Of a stretch of DNA of 42,505 nucleotides, positions 22,115 through 33,900 are shown piece by piece. The stretch comes from Pezizomycotina sp. ARF18. Lineage: Eukaryota > Ascomycota. Every line of letters begins with the position of its first letter. Position 1 is the stretch's first letter. The notes under the pieces were generated by a model, which had not been told where the DNA came from, ran no database searches, and worked only from the letters and a program-made list of their open reading frames with translations. The position numbers and the translations under genes were made by a program. The stretch covers positions 1-42,505 of the forward strand of contig AZLU01000155.1 in NCBI GenBank assembly GCA_002224055.1. The letters run 5' to 3'.

Positions 22115-22893
22115 GAATATATTAATTAATATATTCTCGTAGAGCTAACTTCCAATAGACAAGGCGAAACCATGCTTTTTAGGCAGCTATTTTCGATACC
22201 TTTGAGGGAGCAATAGGATCGCTCCGTTATCATGAGACTGTTGGTATTTCAGAAGCAGCGCGGCTTACCAGTTGTCGGGACTTTGATACCGTTTTTTCAC
22301 CCCTCCGCTTTTTGTCTTTTCCTTTTTCTTTTTCCTGCTGTAAGATGCGGGTAGCGGGTTGAGGTAATTGAAGATTTCCTATCCAAGGCAACCTTCGCAG
22401 GCCACCATGTCAAAACTGCAAGGCCTATACGTATAGTTAAGGGAAGAAATACTGCATGAGCCTCACTCGAGCGCCAAATTTTTCTCCCCTTCCATTTTAT
22501 TTCTGGGGAAGCAGCGAAAGCTCCAGTTCGACTTTGTTTGGCACTTGGAGCAGTGCGCACTGCCTGCGATTCAGTGGCCCATAGCTCTAGGCTCCTAGGG
22601 CGGTGAACTTGGGGGACCTTGTTCTGTTTTACCCCACCCAAGGACGTCAAAAATAACACTAAAAAAAAAAGACATCCTTTTCGCTAAACCTGACACAGAA
22701 ACTGGCATGGATAGCAAGGGTTGAGCGCTAGTTGGTATACTTTGAAATTAGCACAGGCTTGTTTTTACAAAAGCGAAATCTACAAAAAGCGACAGAAACG
22801 CCGCGGTGCAAGTGAGATGTTCGAATCTTTTGATGGAAAGGACCAGCATTGATGGGAATAGACGAGGAAGGCTTAAACTCCTACACATTACTT

Positions 22894-22944
22894 TTTTATT
22901 TATTTATTTATTATATTTATTTATTTATTTATTTATTTATTTAT
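22894..22944. repeat. (ATTT)n tetranucleotide microsatellite
   Basis: Around twelve ATTT units, interrupted once by TATA near 22912. Confidence 0.85.
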
Positions 22945-23802
22945 CGCTCGCTGTTTACTGCGCGGTAGAGAGGCAATGAGGTCCTAGTCTCGATCAGACT
23001 CTCCACGGAGGAATAACCCTACACGTTCCACAAAAGTATTTGAGCTGCTTCGACTTTTTACTAGGAAATTTAACCCGTTACTAGCGATATATATGCAAGG
23101 TCGGGGGAAGTGCGAATAATCAGAATTAAATAAACGAAAAAATAAAAAAAAATTGTGATAGCCCGCTTAAACCCGTCTCACTTGTCAAGCATTACATTAT
23201 AGCTCGCATAACGGCGTATGATATCGAGACAATTAACGACGTTTATTTTTATCTTCTTAAATATTCCATGAATCCAGATGATTATTTGGCTGATGAAGTG
23301 ATAAATAATATAGAGGAAAGCAGCAGCAAAAGAGCGGCCCGTTTCCGTTTTGGGGCTTTCCGACTACACGAACGGTGAACAGTGAAGTAGACGAACCTCT
23401 TTCCTTTTTTTTTCTCTTCAGTTAGTGGATGACGGCGGTGAGGGATTTTCTTAACCAGAAATGGTGGTTTAACAAAACGAACATACATATTATTATATTA
23501 TCGATAGCAGTAGATTGGTTGACTCACTGGAGCTTGTAGTACGCCTATAGCCTTTCTTTCTCCCAAGACCCAAGTCTATCTATCTGTATTCGGTTTAGTT
23601 AAAACTTCGAACTGAGCCGGCTTCCGGGGAAGACAAATGAAATAATTAGTATGGGGTAATATTAGAGCTGATAGAAGCAAATTCCTGGCGGAGAAGAATT
23701 AAGTAATCAATAATTCGTATAATAATTAATACACGTACCGGTACATGTACGTACAGTGTTAGGAGTAGTTGAGAAGTAGTAGTAATACAGTAGTAATTCT
23801 CT

Positions 23803-23834
<32 letters not shown>

Positions 23835-24070
23835 GGCTGCGATTGATTTTATTTTTTGTCCATTTCTTTTTTACCCCTCAGATCCCTGCCGAATTTAAGA
23901 AAGTGCAGTCAGCCAGGTAGACTGATGGGATAGTAGTATTCTCTCGATCTGATCTGGTTCATAAAAAGAACTTCTCGTTCCCGTTTTGTACTTAGTGGTA
24001 TTTTATTCCTTAAGAAAAATTTTGTCTTTTCATGAATAAATCTATATTATTCTAGGCAGTAGTCCCCCAG

Positions 24071-26790
24071 ATGTCGCACCTGTTAGCATCGTCACCGTCG
24101 TCTCCTTTCAACAACCCAAGGAGCGGCTGTTTGACGACGTCAGCGTCCCTACCCTGAGAGCCCCAAGGATCGTAACTGGTCTGCGCAGTCACCGCCGCAG
24201 CCTGTCGAATTCAGCGCGGTTATCACCTTCCCCTTCCCCTAGCCAGCAACACGCGCATGGCGACCTACCTGATAGTCCCATACCAGTCAGTCCGGCGGAG
24301 TTAGCCCCCGTTCTGGGAATGGCTACACGGTGGATCTTCCGAGAGTGACGGGGGATGGATGCCGTGCGCGCAGTACGAGACTGAAGCCATCGACGAAACA
24401 CTAGACCTCCACAAGACACTCAGCTCCGAATTATCATTCTTATCGCCATCCCACGCAAACGCCGCCCCCGCTGTCGTGGAGAACCAGGCATCTTCCCAGC
24501 AAGAGCAAAAAGAGCAGCGCCGCCTGCATATCCATTTAACGAGGTTCAGCAGGCTCTGAGCCGCCCCCGGCGCAAACACAATCTGCCGGAGGAGATCAGT
24601 GCGATATTCCGACAAGACGCAGGAGACGCCGCTGTCGACCCCAATGTTACCGAATGGTTGAAGTTGGCAACTTGGTGGTTATTGAAATGAGAAGTTCCAC
24701 ATTTATCCCTTTCTCGCTATATCCATATCTTAATGTTATCTTCGACGGTCTTTCTAGTACCTCCTTTTTTTTTTTTTTTTTTTTGAATTCCATTAAATGA
24801 TTGTCCCTCTTTCCTTTTTCAAACCTTGACTTTGATTTTGACCAAATATAAGCTAATCCATAATAATTAACTCTAGTCTAGAGTCGCACTTCATGTATTG
24901 AGACAAGAACGGGATCCAGTGTGCTATAGCATGCACTCAAAATGGATAAGCGAGATATCAGAGACACAGGCCTATGTAGACCTTCTCAAATCTAGTTGGA
25001 TATTCGAGGAGATTATAGTGCCAGTGGCTGCCGTAAAGGATCAGACCCTCCTGAGCTTCAAAATGATGAAAGATCTGATAATGGTATTTGCTACATGCTC
25101 GAGTATCAACCTTGATTGGCTGATAATACGTCTCCCGTCCTCCGAATGCTAACGAATTTTTTCGTCTGTTTGGTATGTTCGCAGGCTTTAAACAAGATCT
25201 TGCAAATTTTACTGCAAATCTTTCGTACTCAAGGTACATACAAGCCGGAATTTTGCAAAGAGAAGGGGATCTGAGACTGCAGGACACTTCTGACCTACAA
25301 CTTCTTTACCCGATCCGGAGAGCATCCCTTCCGAGGTGTCAGATAGAGTTTGACCAGTGTGTTACTGTTGACGCAGTGGAAGCACATCCTACCGTTGGGC
25401 AGATGAGCAAGTTTTATTCCGAACATTCGTTGATATACAGATTGGTGTCAACAATGAACCTCGTATGAAGTCACAAGGCGTGCCGTACTTCCTAGTGCTA
25501 TGGACGAAGAAGGCGAAAGCGAGATATTCATGTCTCTTTTTGACCAACACGAGCATTGGATCTTTCCCATGAAATGACAAGAGAGGACTTGATGCGAGGC
25601 GGGGAAGAAAAATGCGGATGTTCAAGCGCGATTTCTTTGAAGTTTGACATGTGCACGTCGAGGTGAACTTTATTAGCCGGCATGTACGGAACGAGTTCAT
25701 GTCGTTCCCAGTCGCCTTCTTTGATGCTATCCACGAAAATTCCCGCAAGAAGCGAACGACTACTATACCGACGTATAATCAGGAATTTTACACCTCAGTA
25801 TCCTAAACACAAAGCTCATATGACGAAAGTTTTCGAATCGTGCGAGCTACGTCTCTACGAAACGACCGAGGAGCATCGTTGGAAAACAACACGGAGACTG
25901 GTCATTAGTTCATCCGCAAACGATTATCCAAGGCCTTGGTGGTGCAAATCGTACTGGCTACCTTTTAGTCAGATACACGTGAAGTCTGAAAATTCTCAAT
26001 TGGAATTATGCTGGTCAGACTATGCCTGCTTGGAAGTAGGAACCGATGGAAACTACGGAAATCTCTATTCTATGGTTTTCAAGCCGGAGGAACCGAACAA
26101 CAAAATCAGGGTTGCATTCAGAGATGTCCAAGATATTGCAGAATTTAAAGATAACCTGTTGTTTCCTGTCGAGGATTTCCAACACGTTACGGTCCGCGCT
26201 AAGATTCCATTGGTGCTTGATTCAGCTACGGTAATGCCCGACATGCGCATCTACGACATCAACAGTGGCGAGCAGTCATATAGACAAATCGTATCGTTTG
26301 GAAAAAGCGAGATACTCCAATACAAATCCGAGACTTCGATGGTATATCGGGATCTGGATTTGAGATCAAACCGATAGCAGACAGGTTGAGTTTATGAACT
26401 TGTTAGTGCCTTGGTACACTTCCGACATGAAACAACTCAGGCATAAACCGGAAGCGATCCCCTTACTACAGAAAATAATCAAAGTCCCGAAGAACGTTCT
26501 CCTACCTTTTTCATCCTTCGAACACATGAAGATCTTCCTAAAGTTTTTAACTGGCTGGGAATTGAAATCCTTCAAGATGATTTCACGTCTGGTGTTATCG
26601 GAGCAAAGCGCGGCCATTTAAGAAACTTACAAGCAATACGACCAAGTTAAAGGATGCCACGCTTACCTATGGCAGAAAGTTGATTGCGCCCAAGAACTTC
26701 AGATCGAGCACAATGACGACCTCTCTGTCTACGAGCACTGATAGCACCTCCTCGACGCCAAAGCCCCAAGCTAGCGATTCGGCTCTACGG
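24071..26790 (+). CDS. Uncharacterised fungal protein
   Basis: I do not recognise a named family. The start MSHLLASSPSSPFNNPRSG is Ser/Pro-rich. Then come ETEAIDETLDLHKTLSSELS, a basic block KHNLPEEISAIFRQ, DPNVTEWLKLATWWLLK, and after an intron ISETQAYVDLLKSSWIFEEI. Later blocks include DEEGESEIFMSLFDQHEHWI and the long open stretch 25682-26377 with ESCELRLYETTEEHRWKTTR, SSSANDYPRPWWCKSYWLPF, TDGNYGNLYSMVFKP and IRVAFRDVQDIAEFKDNL. The last resembles the end of a PH-like domain (inference). The tail includes KVFNWLGIEILQDDFTSG and a Ser/Thr-rich end. Aromatic-rich, intron-containing architecture supports a real gene. At least five frame changes occur, and the stop is uncertain; a further exon at 26915-27166 (MSGNVAELHDLDVRRGNTID) is possible. 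Confidence 0.55.
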
Positions 26791-27644
26791 TGGTAATCGC
26801 CGATGGCTTACTACGTCATGTAAGTTCTCAATTATAACTGACCAGTCCTGGAATCCAAATCCATCGCGTTCTAACTTATTTCGACCATCTAGTATCGGCC
26901 GTAGATACCCAAGCATGTCAGGTAATGTTGCGGAGCTGCATGATCTGGATGTTCGCCGAGGGAATACTATCGACATCCAAACCATGACCGCCAGCAATGA
27001 CGCCCCTGGTGGTCATAGTAGACAGCTTAGCGACTTACAACCTTCGTCTGCTAAATGGAGACTCGAATTAGCTTTCGTATTTCGATGGTACGAATTTCCA
27101 CCCTGCAATTTGACTCCCCATAAATGGCTAATACCCATGTTACTATATGATGGGCAGATAATCTAGATTTCCTTTCGAATTTGAAGACATGCGAGGTTCC
27201 GTCAACGTTTAAAGTGATATTTTTTGCAGAATTCTTCTTTCGTTTTCGTACAAAATTTTCACGGCATTTTAGCGGGTTCTCATTTCTTCCATTCTAAAAG
27301 GCGTTTTTGACATCCGACTCTAGTAATAATCACAACCCACCTTTTCGTGCTAAAAATTGTAGGTCCCTTTCCTTACAGGGTGCTAGAGGTATGTATGAAC
27401 GAACAAATGCTAATAAACGTATATACTAGATTGCCGCTACGACATAAATCCCTATAGGTACCCCTCCAAAGAAACTAAGTTTCCGGTTGTAAATATTCTG
27501 CTACTTTAAGTGATCTATGATCAGTGGACTGCCATCGACCCTCATTCGTAATACCCTTCAATGAATCTCTCTCCGATTCAATTTCGCGGATTGGAAATTT
27601 TAGAGGCCGCCAAACATTCTTTTTCCATCTTGCAAATTCCGAGC
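26791..27644. other. Convergent spacer
   Basis: This lies between the uncharacterised gene (+) and the eIF2B-like gene (-). The first part, to about 27166, has an open plus frame with balanced composition that may be a last exon of the upstream gene. The rest is AT-rich 3' sequence. Confidence 0.45.
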
Positions 27645-28709
27645 CTATTTCTTTAATTTTCTCCATATAATAACCCCTATCTCAGTTACGTATGCGTGAA
27701 TCTGGTCCGCGGGACCCATTCAAAATATCTGTTTGTGGTAGCCTCCATGAGCTCATTCTTGAATGCTTGGCCTTCAAGTCGCCAGGCGTCAGATACCTCC
27801 TTCGGGTCGTTTTCCTCCACTGTCTCGTAGTTACCGTTGGTGGCATCGTCTGCGCTGTAATTGCTAGATATCTTAGCGGTTTCGGAGACGATTAGTGTCT
27901 TATTGCCGCAATTATTCGCTACGAGTGCGGCAACCGCGCTCCCCACGGCGTTGAGAACGAACCATCGCTAGAAATTCTATCGGCGCCTATTACGAGGGTT
28001 GTACCTGTTTGCTCGCCACCATGACCACTGCGGAGTCGACGGTTATTTTCAAATTTAGGTTATGCCATTTATCTTTGTCGAGTTTCTCCATCACATTTCG
28101 CGCGAGCCAAACGCCGGCGAACATTGGTCTCGACTCCAGCACCGTCAGGTTTATTCTCATATCGTATTCATTGATAGCTTTCACCAAACATGTGACAACC
28201 GTGGAACTCGCCGACAATGTCAGAATATCTACGGTCGATTCGCCGTTTTCTTTACCGCCTTTGCCAACTCCGCTCTGACCACTGAGAACGTCTCGAAATA
28301 TTTCACAAATTCGACTTCCAACTTCCAAATTTCCTCCTCGCACTTTGCCTTTCTTCTTCTAAAGTTTGCAGTGCCACCCGACGCAGGTGGTCAATGCCTT
28401 GCGATTCAGGTAGAGCTTCCTCGTCGCTTGACGAGGCTTTGTCGTCCCATGCGTTCTTTATTCCCTTCAGAGCGCGAAGGACTCGAGTTTTATGGCAGTT
28501 TTCATCGACGGCCGTGCGTTTGCAATACGCATCCCGAGCGACTGAAGTTCGTGGAAGAGCTCTGATATCGATGTGCAGTGGCCTAGCAGCTCATCCGACT
28601 CGAGCGCATGGGAGAGGATGTGGAGCCCGTTCTCCGCCAGGACCCTTGCGCCATGGGTATGGTCTTCTGTAATGCCCGCCAGAAGCTCGGAGATTGTTGG
28701 ATTATTCAT
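27645..28709 (-). CDS. eIF2B-alpha/R15P isomerase family protein
   Basis: This is a member of the eIF2B alpha/beta/delta-like, ISOCOT-fold family, which includes translation factor subunits and ribose-1,5-bisphosphate and methylthioribose-phosphate isomerases. The N-terminal helical part has NNPTISELLAGITEDHTHGA and ELFHELQSLGMRIANARPSM. The Rossmann-like part has VDILTLSASSTVVTCLVKAI, INLTVLESRPMFAGVWLA, VVMVASKQ and VGSAVAALVANNCGNKTLIV then SETAKI. It ends YFEWVP, DQIHAYVTEIGVIIW and KLKK, with the stop at 27645-27647. The ATG at 28709 is the first in frame, with an A-rich leader upstream. Frameshifts lie near 28010, 28350 and 27715. At about 330 aa it is nearer to eIF2B-alpha or the free-standing isomerase-like proteins than to eIF2B-delta. 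Substrate is not known. Confidence 0.8.
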
Positions 28710-29066
28710 CTTTTTTGCCACGCTACAGTCGCAGTAAGAAAAAGGTCCCCTTTCTTCCTTTTCTTTCTTTCTTTCTTTCTTTTTTTTGATGTGTATAAGG
28801 ATAATACGGACGATTTCGGGAAGGTGGCCTTCGGAAATAGGCTAGAGTAATGATAGTAAAACTGTGCGCGAGGTTTATATACTAAAATATAAAGACAGTT
28901 TCAAAGTTCTAGGCCTTTCTTTTTTTTTTTTTCTCTCTTTTACAATCGTAAATCAATCGATCATGAAATCGCTTATGAACAGTAACGTAATAAGAGGTAA
29001 CTTGCATCTGAGGCCAAACATCGTAAACAGATCTACCTAGAAACTTGTGATATATGCGAAATAATC

Positions 29067-29099
<33 letters not shown>

Positions 29100-29257
29100 A
29101 CCGATTGAGGCAAGCAGGATCCCTAGAATGACGAACAAGATAAATTTTTTTAAAAAAGTACTAAATAAAAAGCCAAACCACGTGCGTACCAAAATATTCT
29201 CATACGAAAAAAAAAGGCTTTGAAAATAAGAGTATGTAGCTTATATTCTTGTTCTCT
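28710..29257. other. Spacer with A-tract
   Basis: This separates the eIF2B-like gene's start from the 3' end of the Nudix gene. It contains TTTC repeats at 28761-28785 (A/G-rich leader on the minus strand), a T13 run near 28920 and an A-tract of about 29 at 29070-29098. No gene seen. Confidence 0.5.
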
Positions 29258-29792
29258 TCATTTGCTCTCCCAAACGCTCCTGAACGTTTCCAGCAGCATG
29301 GGCACCGTAGGTCCCGCCACTCGCTCAATACCGCCGCCGTCCTTCAGCACCTCTTTTACAGGTACCCACCTATACTCCACGTGCTCCCAATCGATCTTAG
29401 CTTAACCTCCACCTCTTCTTCTCCTCCTTCCCTTTTTTCAACCTTCCAAAGAAACGGATAAAGTCCAACGGGTCTGCAACCCCTGATCTTCAATAACTAG
29501 CTTCTCACGGCTTTAACGAGTCGCACGTCCCTTCCCCGTTCGAGTTGCGTTTCTTCAAGTATTTCCTGCTCCGCCCTGAATTCGACGTCCGGATCCGAAG
29601 CTTCGCAGCCGCCTGATACCCGGCCCACTTTCCTTGGTGCGTGCGCACTTTGTCGCTGCGCTTGAGGAGGAGGAGTTCGAAGTCGTTGTCACTGTCGTTG
29701 ATATTTTTATCCTTATCGATAGCAACGGCTGCGGCGGCGGGGTTCGGGGGTCTGCGAATTATAAACGACGAAACCACCGATCTCTCCAGCAT
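29258..29792 (-). CDS. Nudix hydrolase
   Basis: A small (about 178 aa) Nudix-fold pyrophosphohydrolase. It starts MLERSVVSSFIIRRP, with FELLLLKRSDKVRTHQGKWA typical of the strand before the Nudix box. The Nudix helix appears as DPDVEFRAEQEILEETQL in a shifted frame, where the usual RExxEE core is read as QEILEE. Further blocks are LVIEDQGLQTRWTL, WEHVEYRWVPVKEVLKDGGG and VPMLLETFRSVWESK, stop at 29258-29260. At least three single-base indels occur (near 29620, 29515 and 29470). A purine-rich leader (rc of 29793-29840) precedes the ATG. Its substrate cannot be told from sequence. It is distinct from the NADH pyrophosphatase at 15507-16961, as it lacks the zinc ribbon. Confidence 0.75.
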
Positions 29793-30229
29793 TTTTCCTG
29801 TTTTCTTTTCTTTTCTCTCTTTTTTGTTTTTTTTTCGGTTGTTTCCGGGTAGTGGGGTCTTTGCTTGAAAAGCTAAAAGTGGATGGAGTAAGTGGTCGCC
29901 CGACCGTTGTTAACTAAAAACCTATTGCTTGATATTGAACGATATCTCGATTTTTTTTTTTGTTTAGAACATTCATTGATGTCAATTGTCTTTCTCCGTA
30001 ATGTCGTAACGAACTGTAAATAAAAACGCCATACCTTGTGAAATGCAAGCTAGGGGCTACGTTGGAACTTGGAATAGGGTCCCTTGATATATATATTGCT
30101 TCTAATTTAAACAAACCCGATATCACGACTTAAAATCACGCCACTGCGTCACTTTCTTGATATTGTTTAATTACTTAAATTTGCATGTTTCGCTGCGAGC
30201 GACACTATCCACCGAAATAGTCCTCTGTG

Positions 30230-30420
30230 TACCACGTGACACTAAAAACTGCTGGTATTCTTCGGTCTGAACGATAGTGATACAAACTAACACGATACGC
30301 TCGCTGGGGCTCGCCATCAGGCTCCCCCCGCCCAAGATGACTCTAGCCTCGTTCTGATTAACCTCGTCCTAACTAATCACGTGCAATTGTATGGATGGTC
30401 CCGTGATTTTCACGTGATTT
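30230..30420. promoter_or_regulatory. Cluster of CACGTG/TCACGTGA motifs
   Basis: Three CACGTG cores occur within about 190 bases, with flanks ACCACGTGAC, ATCACGTGCA and TTCACGTGAT. CACGTG is the E-box bound by fungal bHLH regulators (Pho4, Cbf1 and SREBP type). The cluster lies about 450-620 bp upstream of the Nudix start. Binding is inferred only. Confidence 0.4.
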
Positions 30421-30868
30421 GGCATGACCCTGCTATGCAAATTCTGGTCAGTCTAGAACCCTCCTAAAGTCGGGCAAAGTGGCTTATAAAAATTTCAAAT
30501 CCTCCAAATTTCGACGAAAATTCAAAGGGGAACACTACCATAAATTCTTCAAGAAGAGTATCACGCAAAGATGTTGATTTCGATGGATATTAATGTCTAT
30601 TATAAGTTTCTTTATATATATATCTCAAATGTTTCATTTTTTACTCTTTGATCCTTTAGAAACGCCTCCAAGTCTAACCTGATTTTTTTTTAACAGGAAG
30701 AATATAGAATATAAAAACATAATAAAATATACTTTAAAACATCTAATAAATATTATAACTAGCAAGTCCGCCTCCTCTCCATATCTCCCTTCCTTTGTGC
30801 CTTCAAAGGATGCAGGGAGATAATATATTGTACAAGTTTCCATTAATCAAGTTTTCCTATCGCCGTAA

Positions 30869-30887
30869 ATATATATATATATATATT
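30869..30887. repeat. (TA)n microsatellite
   Basis: About nine TA units in the 3' flank of the 5-phosphatase gene. Confidence 0.8.
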
Positions 30888-30948
30888 GACAAGAAAAGAT
30901 AATAAATAAGATAAACCATTCAGAACGGCGCTTTTGTAACGGAAATTA

Positions 30949-33900
30949 TTATCGCCCCTCCGTCATTTGGAGAGCGTAGACCGCATCTTCGACGTGGTGA
31001 GATTCGTTCTGCAGCGTTTTGTATGCCTGTTCGTAAGGGTATCCGCAGACATTCACGAGGAAATCGAGTCTAGATAGCGATAATTTTAATTAGCAACCAC
31101 GGTTTTTGGATGGGCTATAGCTCAGAATAGAAAAGAAAGAAAACGAGACTTACTTTGCTTCGAGGTTATGCTCCTGTTTAACTTCCTCATATTTCTTCTG
31201 GCAAAATTTGAGCACCTTCTCCCTGCGTTCCTTAGAGACAGTCTTGATCCTGACCAAAAACGTGCCACTGACTGGCCTGTGGTCAGACGTATGCACCTCG
31301 TGTCTCCTATAGTCCAGTTGCTTGATCCTACCGAGACCACGGTAAAGTATACGGTCGCACCAGGCAGGGACCCGCTTCTTCTCGCTCGAATCGTAGTTAT
31401 CCGTTCCGACGTCGTACTTGTACGTCGGCTCGAACTGGATCGCACCTTCGTTGAACGACCTCAGCCTGAAACCCGGATTCCTCCTCCGCTCTATCAGCAG
31501 CTGGTCGCGCTCTAGTAGGCGGTCGATCTCGCCGTGGCGGACCTGTTGGATAACCTGTTCGCGCTGGGGTGATCTATGCGGTAGTTCAGGTCGCCGTTCA
31601 GGATGCAAATCTCGTGGTCGAGTATCATGCTGCCGTCTCCACCTCCAATGTAGCTGTTGTTTCGTATATTGAGATCGCTTTCGGGAGGCAAGCTGTTCGA
31701 TTCAAGAATGTCGGCGATGTCTTTGTTTCGACTCCGGGTCCCAGACTGCCCGGCAGCCAAATGACAATTGATGAAGCAGATAGAACTGTCATCTAAGAGG
31801 AAGCGAATAACAAGCGCGCCCTGTTCAAAATTAGATTAGAAATCAAGTTTGTTTGTGAATTAGTATGTATAAATCTGGCGTAGCCATACCTTGTTGCCGT
31901 GAATCCCACCAAGACCGGTCTTCACGGTGCAAGCACTGACGTTCCGAATATTGCACCTCTCCGAAGCCTTGACATAGATGCAAGTAAACAGACCAACGAG
32001 ATTCGCGGCGTGTAGTAGTTGATATTTAGAGTCACGCGGCATGTTCCTTTCTATTGAACTTGTGAGATACTCTTGCCAAAGGCGATATTGGCGACTCATG
32101 TGTTCTTGAACGCCTTCTTTCATGTGCTTCTCCGATTTTTTGCTCTTGAAGAAACTCTCTATTTAACTTGTCAAAAAATGAAACCATTGCGTAAATCAAT
32201 GAGGATAGATGTACGTACTGGCTGTGACTTTCTTGTTTTCCAAGTCTACTAACTCTTGAAAACCAAAGACTATTATATCGGGCGAGTCGGCGGTCGAAAG
32301 CACATTAGGCAGGAACCGATTATCATTAGCGTAGCTATTAAGGTCGTTCGGTTTCGAGCACCAGCATTCCAAGTACAAATCAAAGCTGTGAGTTTCTGAA
32401 GTCACAGAATTCCACAACGTGCCTCTGCATTTCCTCGGCTATATTGATAAAGTTAGCTTTCAAAATCACCACATGCAAAAAAGGTCCTTTTTTCTTTAAT
32501 CTTACCAAGCCAGTCTTCCTGCAGCATTCCATCCCACACTTTGATTACATTGTCGCTGCTCAACGAAACCACCTGCAACCTATCTATCTTCCATATGCTC
32601 GTCCGGTCGGCGAGAACTTCCTGTACCGGCTTCTCGTGTGCCTTCCAGTCCTTGAGCACCCTCCACGGCCGCTTGCGCACATCGTAAACGTATACCATGC
32701 CAGTCTGAAAGCCCGCCCATAGGTAATCGCCGACCCCAGTCATCGAATTGATCTTGTACACGCTTACGTTTACAACGTCGATGCACGTGAGCGTCTGGGT
32801 CGAATAAATGGAAACCTTGCCGTCGTTGTGGCCGAAAAATACCGTATCACGCACGCTATTCACTATGGCTCCGCATGTAATCTCGCGCATGGTCTTACTT
32901 GTGATATTGGCCGATCGAGCACGTTGAATGGAACACTGACGTCCGAACTAGGTTGATATACGGATATATCCCTCCCCGATGCGATCCAGAGCAGATTACC
33001 TGCAACAATTGAGCAGCTGTGTTTACCAGGAACTCTAAATGTCTTTGGCGAATTCCGGAGGCTGGGTACTCGGGTAGTCATATCCGGCGCCCACAGTTGC
33101 AATTTCCCTCCATCATCCATGCTCCAAGCTCATACCCGTGACGATGTATTTTTATTACCTCCCGTTTCGTGTGAGCACTCCCTCTTGTCTCCACTATCTT
33201 CTGGCTGGGGATATCCACTTCCATCAAGTCGCCAAACGATGTGCCAAGCCACAGCTGCGTCCCTTCGTTCGCTACGTTGCTCGATGGTTTGAATGCTAGT
33301 GCCGTGATTTTCATAGTTTCACCGTGGTGCAAACTTAGGATGTGTTCCCCCGTTCCGAGATCCCACACTTGCGTTACGTGTGACGTTGTGCAGGCGTACT
33401 GTCCGCATACTGCAAATAGCTTCACGTCGTGCTTGCATTGTATCTCCCGCGGGCCGCTCCGGAACAGCGGTTTCTTACGATTCGCTCCAGACGCATCAGG
33501 GTATTCTGTCGAGTCTCCTGCATCCATATCCAAGCTTGTCCGCACAGTTGAATCCGTTGCGTACGTGCTCATGCTAGACGTTGACGGGGAGGAGATGCTA
33601 CCTCTACCAGGGCTAATCGCCTTCAAACTCGAATGTATACGCTTCGGAGGCGGTGGGAACAAAGATGACATTTCGTGGGCGTCCGAAGTAGGCGACGCAA
33701 CAGAGGAAGCTTTTGGTGGCGAGTAACTACGACCTCTGCTCCCTAACATTGACTTTAGAGACTGCGGAACCCCGCTCTGCGGCCTCGCGGGGAGCTGCGG
33801 TCGGGCTTCGTCAATCGAATTCCGCGGCGACCTACCATCCATAGACGACCTACGTGAGTCGATAAGGTGCGGCGGAGGCATGATCTTGAAATCGGGTTTA

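Larger units (their letters stand above)
20772..24070. other. 3.3-kb gene-poor spacer upstream of two divergent genes
   Basis: This is the largest gap in the window and lies between two divergent starts. It holds T-tracts (about 21676-21693 and 23808-23834), (TA)n (22084-22114), an (ATTT)n block (about 22894-22944) and GC-richer islands at 22290-22670 and 23290-23480. Minus frames in those islands (22297-22659, 120 codons; 23282-23488) contain no recognised family block. Possible contents are long promoters, a non-coding RNA gene or an unrecognised interrupted gene. No tRNA-like A/B box pair was found by eye. Confidence 0.5.
29793..30948. other. Spacer between 5-phosphatase and Nudix genes
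   Basis: About 1.15 kb of mostly AT-rich sequence between two minus-strand genes. Section 30190-30480 is less AT-rich and contains three CACGTG-like E-box variants (ACCACGTGACAC, TCACGTGCAA, TTCACGTGATTT at about 30232, 30378 and 30410). These could be bHLH sites for the Nudix promoter. There is a (TA)n run at 30869-30887. Confidence 0.5.

Noticed and set aside
22297-22659. 120-codon minus frame in the large spacer
   Set aside because: No recognised block and no splice-supported extension; kept only as part of an unexplained GC-richer island.
25389-25748. Minus-strand frames, one with DSIKEGDWERHELVPYMPAN
   Set aside because: Tempting composition, but overlaps the plus-strand gene whose flanking blocks are more convincing; no start or family support.
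29070-29098. A-tract as retrotransposon or processed-pseudogene tail
   Set aside because: No target-site duplication or upstream coding relic; similar tracts occur all over the window.
33241-33726. 161-codon plus-strand open frame
   Set aside because: It lies exactly antisense to the WD40 part of the 5-phosphatase, whose reading is strongly supported.
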